Below, one piece after another: positions 61,568-64,000 of a stretch of DNA of 64,000 bases (its first letter is position 1; every line of letters begins with the position of its first letter). The position numbers were made by a program, and so were the translations under genes. The notes below the pieces were generated by a model. That model was given only the letters and a program-made list of their open reading frames with translations, made no database searches and had not been told where the DNA came from. This DNA comes from Paracentrotus lividus. Lineage: Eukaryota; Echinodermata; Echinoidea; Camarodonta; Echinidae. The stretch lies in assembly GCA_940671915.1 (NCBI GenBank), contig CALNVZ010000174.1, positions 73,796,537 through 73,860,536 on the forward strand. Reading direction: 5' to 3'.

Positions 61568-62439
61568 TTGTTCAATGTTGGGTTGTTTTCTATTTTGTGA
61601 ACTTATAAATCTGTTTTTCTTGTAAGATAATTTACTGTAGTGGGAAAGATGAACAAAATCATTGTGAGCTTTCAACTTATCTTCAAGTTATTTAGGTAGA
61701 ATCTTATAGTAAAAAGGTTCACTGAAAAAGAATGCTCTAAAAAAAAAAAAAAAATCTCCTCAGCATTTTATATGACCCCCCCCCCCAAAAAAAAAAAAAG
61801 CTGAAAAAAAAATTATGTGTTAACACAAAATGATATCTTGTTGATGTGGATCAGCATAGAGTGAGAATTGAAATAGGGCATTCAAACCAGGAGTCTTTGA
61901 GAAAAGAACTTTATTGAGTCAAAAAGAGCCTGAGCTTACGATCCTTGCAGAGTCTTTGTCACAGACATAAAAGAACGTTATTATGTAATATAAAATGCTG
62001 AAAAGTTGTTCTATAATGTATTTGATAAATTGTACTATAGTTTGACCTAATTGGAGCAAGCATCAAAATAAATATTTGTAGATAAAGTAATGATGAAATA
62101 TCTTTGATCCGCACATCTTTGCCATGTGAACATATCTAAAGAAGCCACTATCTTGGCAAGCTGGTCCTCTTGGTCTTGCATGTTTTATTCTGCTCTTTAC
62201 CTACCCATCCCAGGCATGGTTCCAGCATTTTCTCTTACAAGGCATTCTGTGGGCTTAATTAACTTGTGACATTAGCATCTCTATTATGCTTGTCCATGGA
62301 CATTTATTGTCAAAGATGATGCTGTATCCGCCACTGCATCCCAACAGTATCCACTGTACAGTCTTTAGAATGCCTCATGATGCAACTAAAGATAAATATT
62401 CTGCCTTTGTATGGCCTACTTTTTAAATCTTTTAATACA
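61568..62439. other. Non-coding
   Basis: A runs at about 61,738-61,754 and 61,786-61,798, next to a C run. Nothing else was seen. Confidence 0.4.
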
Positions 62440-62538
62440 TTAACCTGTTGGAGACGAGCTGATTGGGCTACTAGTATAACGCGCATTTCCCATAGACCTT
62501 AGCCCGAATATATTCGGGCTCAGTCCTCAACGGGTTAA
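62440..62538. repeat. 99-bp TTAA-ended repeat
   Basis: TTAACCTGTTGGAGACGAGC to CTCAACGGGTTAA with a central CCCGAATATATTCGGG palindrome. Same family as 14,066-14,153. TTAA lies at both ends. Confidence 0.8.
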
Positions 62539-64000
62539 AAAAAAAGAAAGAAAATAATTGCTCCGTTATTTAGTTTTGAGCAGTGTGATATAATTGCTAT
62601 CCAACCGTGTGTAAATATAGTTTTGGTTACTATTTGGTCTAATTGTCAGACTAGCTGCAATTCAAATTAAGCAGATGGTAGAATTGCTTTTCCTCATGAC
62701 ATTGTCGTTGACCTTCATCCCCTTTTAAGTGAGACATGTCATTGTGGTTGACCTTGTTCTGAATCCCAAGAGACAATCTTGTTGGAATTAATTAAAACGG
62801 TGCCACCGCACATCGCATCATGACCTATATAACGTGATATTCGTAACAACAACCCAGTATCCTAGTTCTGCATTAGATGTCTATGAGGTAATTCAATAGT
62901 CCTTGGAATTGAAATAGCATACCACTGATCATTAGCCAGTACACTGTTACAATTTTAGAAACACGCATCCTAATCAAATATTGACCTCTTTGTTATTCAT
63001 GCACCCAATACCAACATAATTGTTGTGTTTGAAGTCTGGAAGCTAATTAAATAGTCCTTGAAGTAGAAACATTATTTCATTCTGAAATCTAGTTTTAATA
63101 AAGGGCTTTAATTTTTAGGAATCACAGGAACTCAGTTGAGCACCTCAAAAATGGCTCATCAAATAGTTGAGCTCAATTTGAGTACACTGAAAGAGTATAC
63201 ACAGCTTTGAGAGCCTCGAACCGAAAACTACACAAAAATCACTTTTTCCAATTTAATTGATATTTGTTGGGAAAGATATCTTTTCTAATTCTAGATTTTG
63301 ACAACTCCAAATACACACAGTACCAGCATTTCATTTTAATTGTCATTTTTTGCTAACTTGATAAAATATGGCCTTTATTTCTACAAAGGCGAGCGACATC
63401 ATTCAAAATAGGGTGTGGTGCTGTTCGTGTATATTTCTGTGTGGTCGTGCGAGGAAGGGATTTTGTATTTCAGTGAGTGTGGTGTAAATGATGGCACTTT
63501 CGCTTGTGAAGTGTTGTTTTCTTCCAAGAAATGTGATACATGTACGTACATGTAATGGAGAACCATACTCTGATTGTGGTAGACACCATTTTCTTTTTAA
63601 AAATTACTTCCTTGTGTATTGCCAGTAATTATCGAGGGGGGAGGGGGTGTTGTCTCTGTTTTCTCTGTTTTGACTGTTCTGAAACGAGCTACATTATATG
63701 TATGAAGCTGGGTATTGAAGTACATGTAACTTCCACATTGGAAGAGGGATAGAGCGATTAAGATGGGGATACAAAGAAAGAGAGCGAGTGAGACGTCAGA
63801 CAATCAGAAAGAGAGATCTCTAGCAGTGTAAGAGTGGACTGATAATGGGCAAATATAAATTTGAGAGAGAGATTGCTTGTTTTTGTTCTTTCTGTTCTAG
63901 AACGATCCTAACCAGTTATAAATTGGTATTTCAGCAATTTCCCAAATGGAGAGAGAGGGACAGAGAGATCGGGAGAGAGAGAGAGAGAGACAGAGAGAGA
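62539..64000. other. Non-coding; GA tract at the window end
   Basis: AT-rich sequence. From about 63,946 to the end it becomes a GAGAGA tract that continues past the window. The overlapping frames near 63,540-63,803 are not supported. Confidence 0.45.

Noticed and set aside
1..64000. CRISPR arrays, bacterial operons, rRNA genes
   Set aside because: No spaced short direct repeats, no operon-like gene packing and no rRNA sequence. The window is eukaryotic in character.

Overview
The window looks like intergenic or intronic DNA from a marine deuterostome, most likely an echinoderm such as a sea urchin. The reasons are its AT-rich, repeat-dense composition, the many copies of the palindromic core TAGGCCTA (often followed by CATGTA), a copy of the GCCTCCGCCACCGAAGGCGG / GTCCGTCC repeat that I associate with such genomes, many short inverted-repeat transposons, and no compact open reading frames. 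The assignment is inference; no single-copy marker gene was recognised. Positions 1-81 are an assembly gap.

Layout. From 2,905 to 5,970 a TIR-bounded element carries a 39-bp, 13-codon minisatellite, interrupted by an 832-bp insertion with a demonstrable 6-bp target duplication. From 7,377 to 15,345 lies an 8-kb block between perfect 37-bp inverted repeats. Its interior differs in composition from everything around it, and a 350-bp relative abuts its right end. From 16.5 kb onward the sequence is a mosaic of MITEs and foldback elements, several nested. They include a TTAA-ended group, a four-copy family with telomere-like TTAGGG-type arrays, a GGGCAATTCCAC-ended family, and a 1,067-bp modular foldback at 49,568-50,634. 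A tRNA-Met-like SINE head lies at about 46.14 kb. Promoter-like motif clusters occur near 20.2 and 21.0 kb, and a CpG-richer stretch runs from about 29.0 to 32.2 kb.

Genes. I find no complete protein-coding gene that I recognise. A set of phase-compatible candidate exons on the plus strand (32,902; 35,904; 40,576; 49,039; 60,058) would fit one long-intron gene of unknown function. The middle two are the best supported by splice signals and reading frame. Most long open frames in 3.8-5.8 kb are by-products of the minisatellite. Three clusters of nuclear-receptor half-sites (26.2, 38.3 and 44.7 kb) are the clearest candidate regulatory sites.
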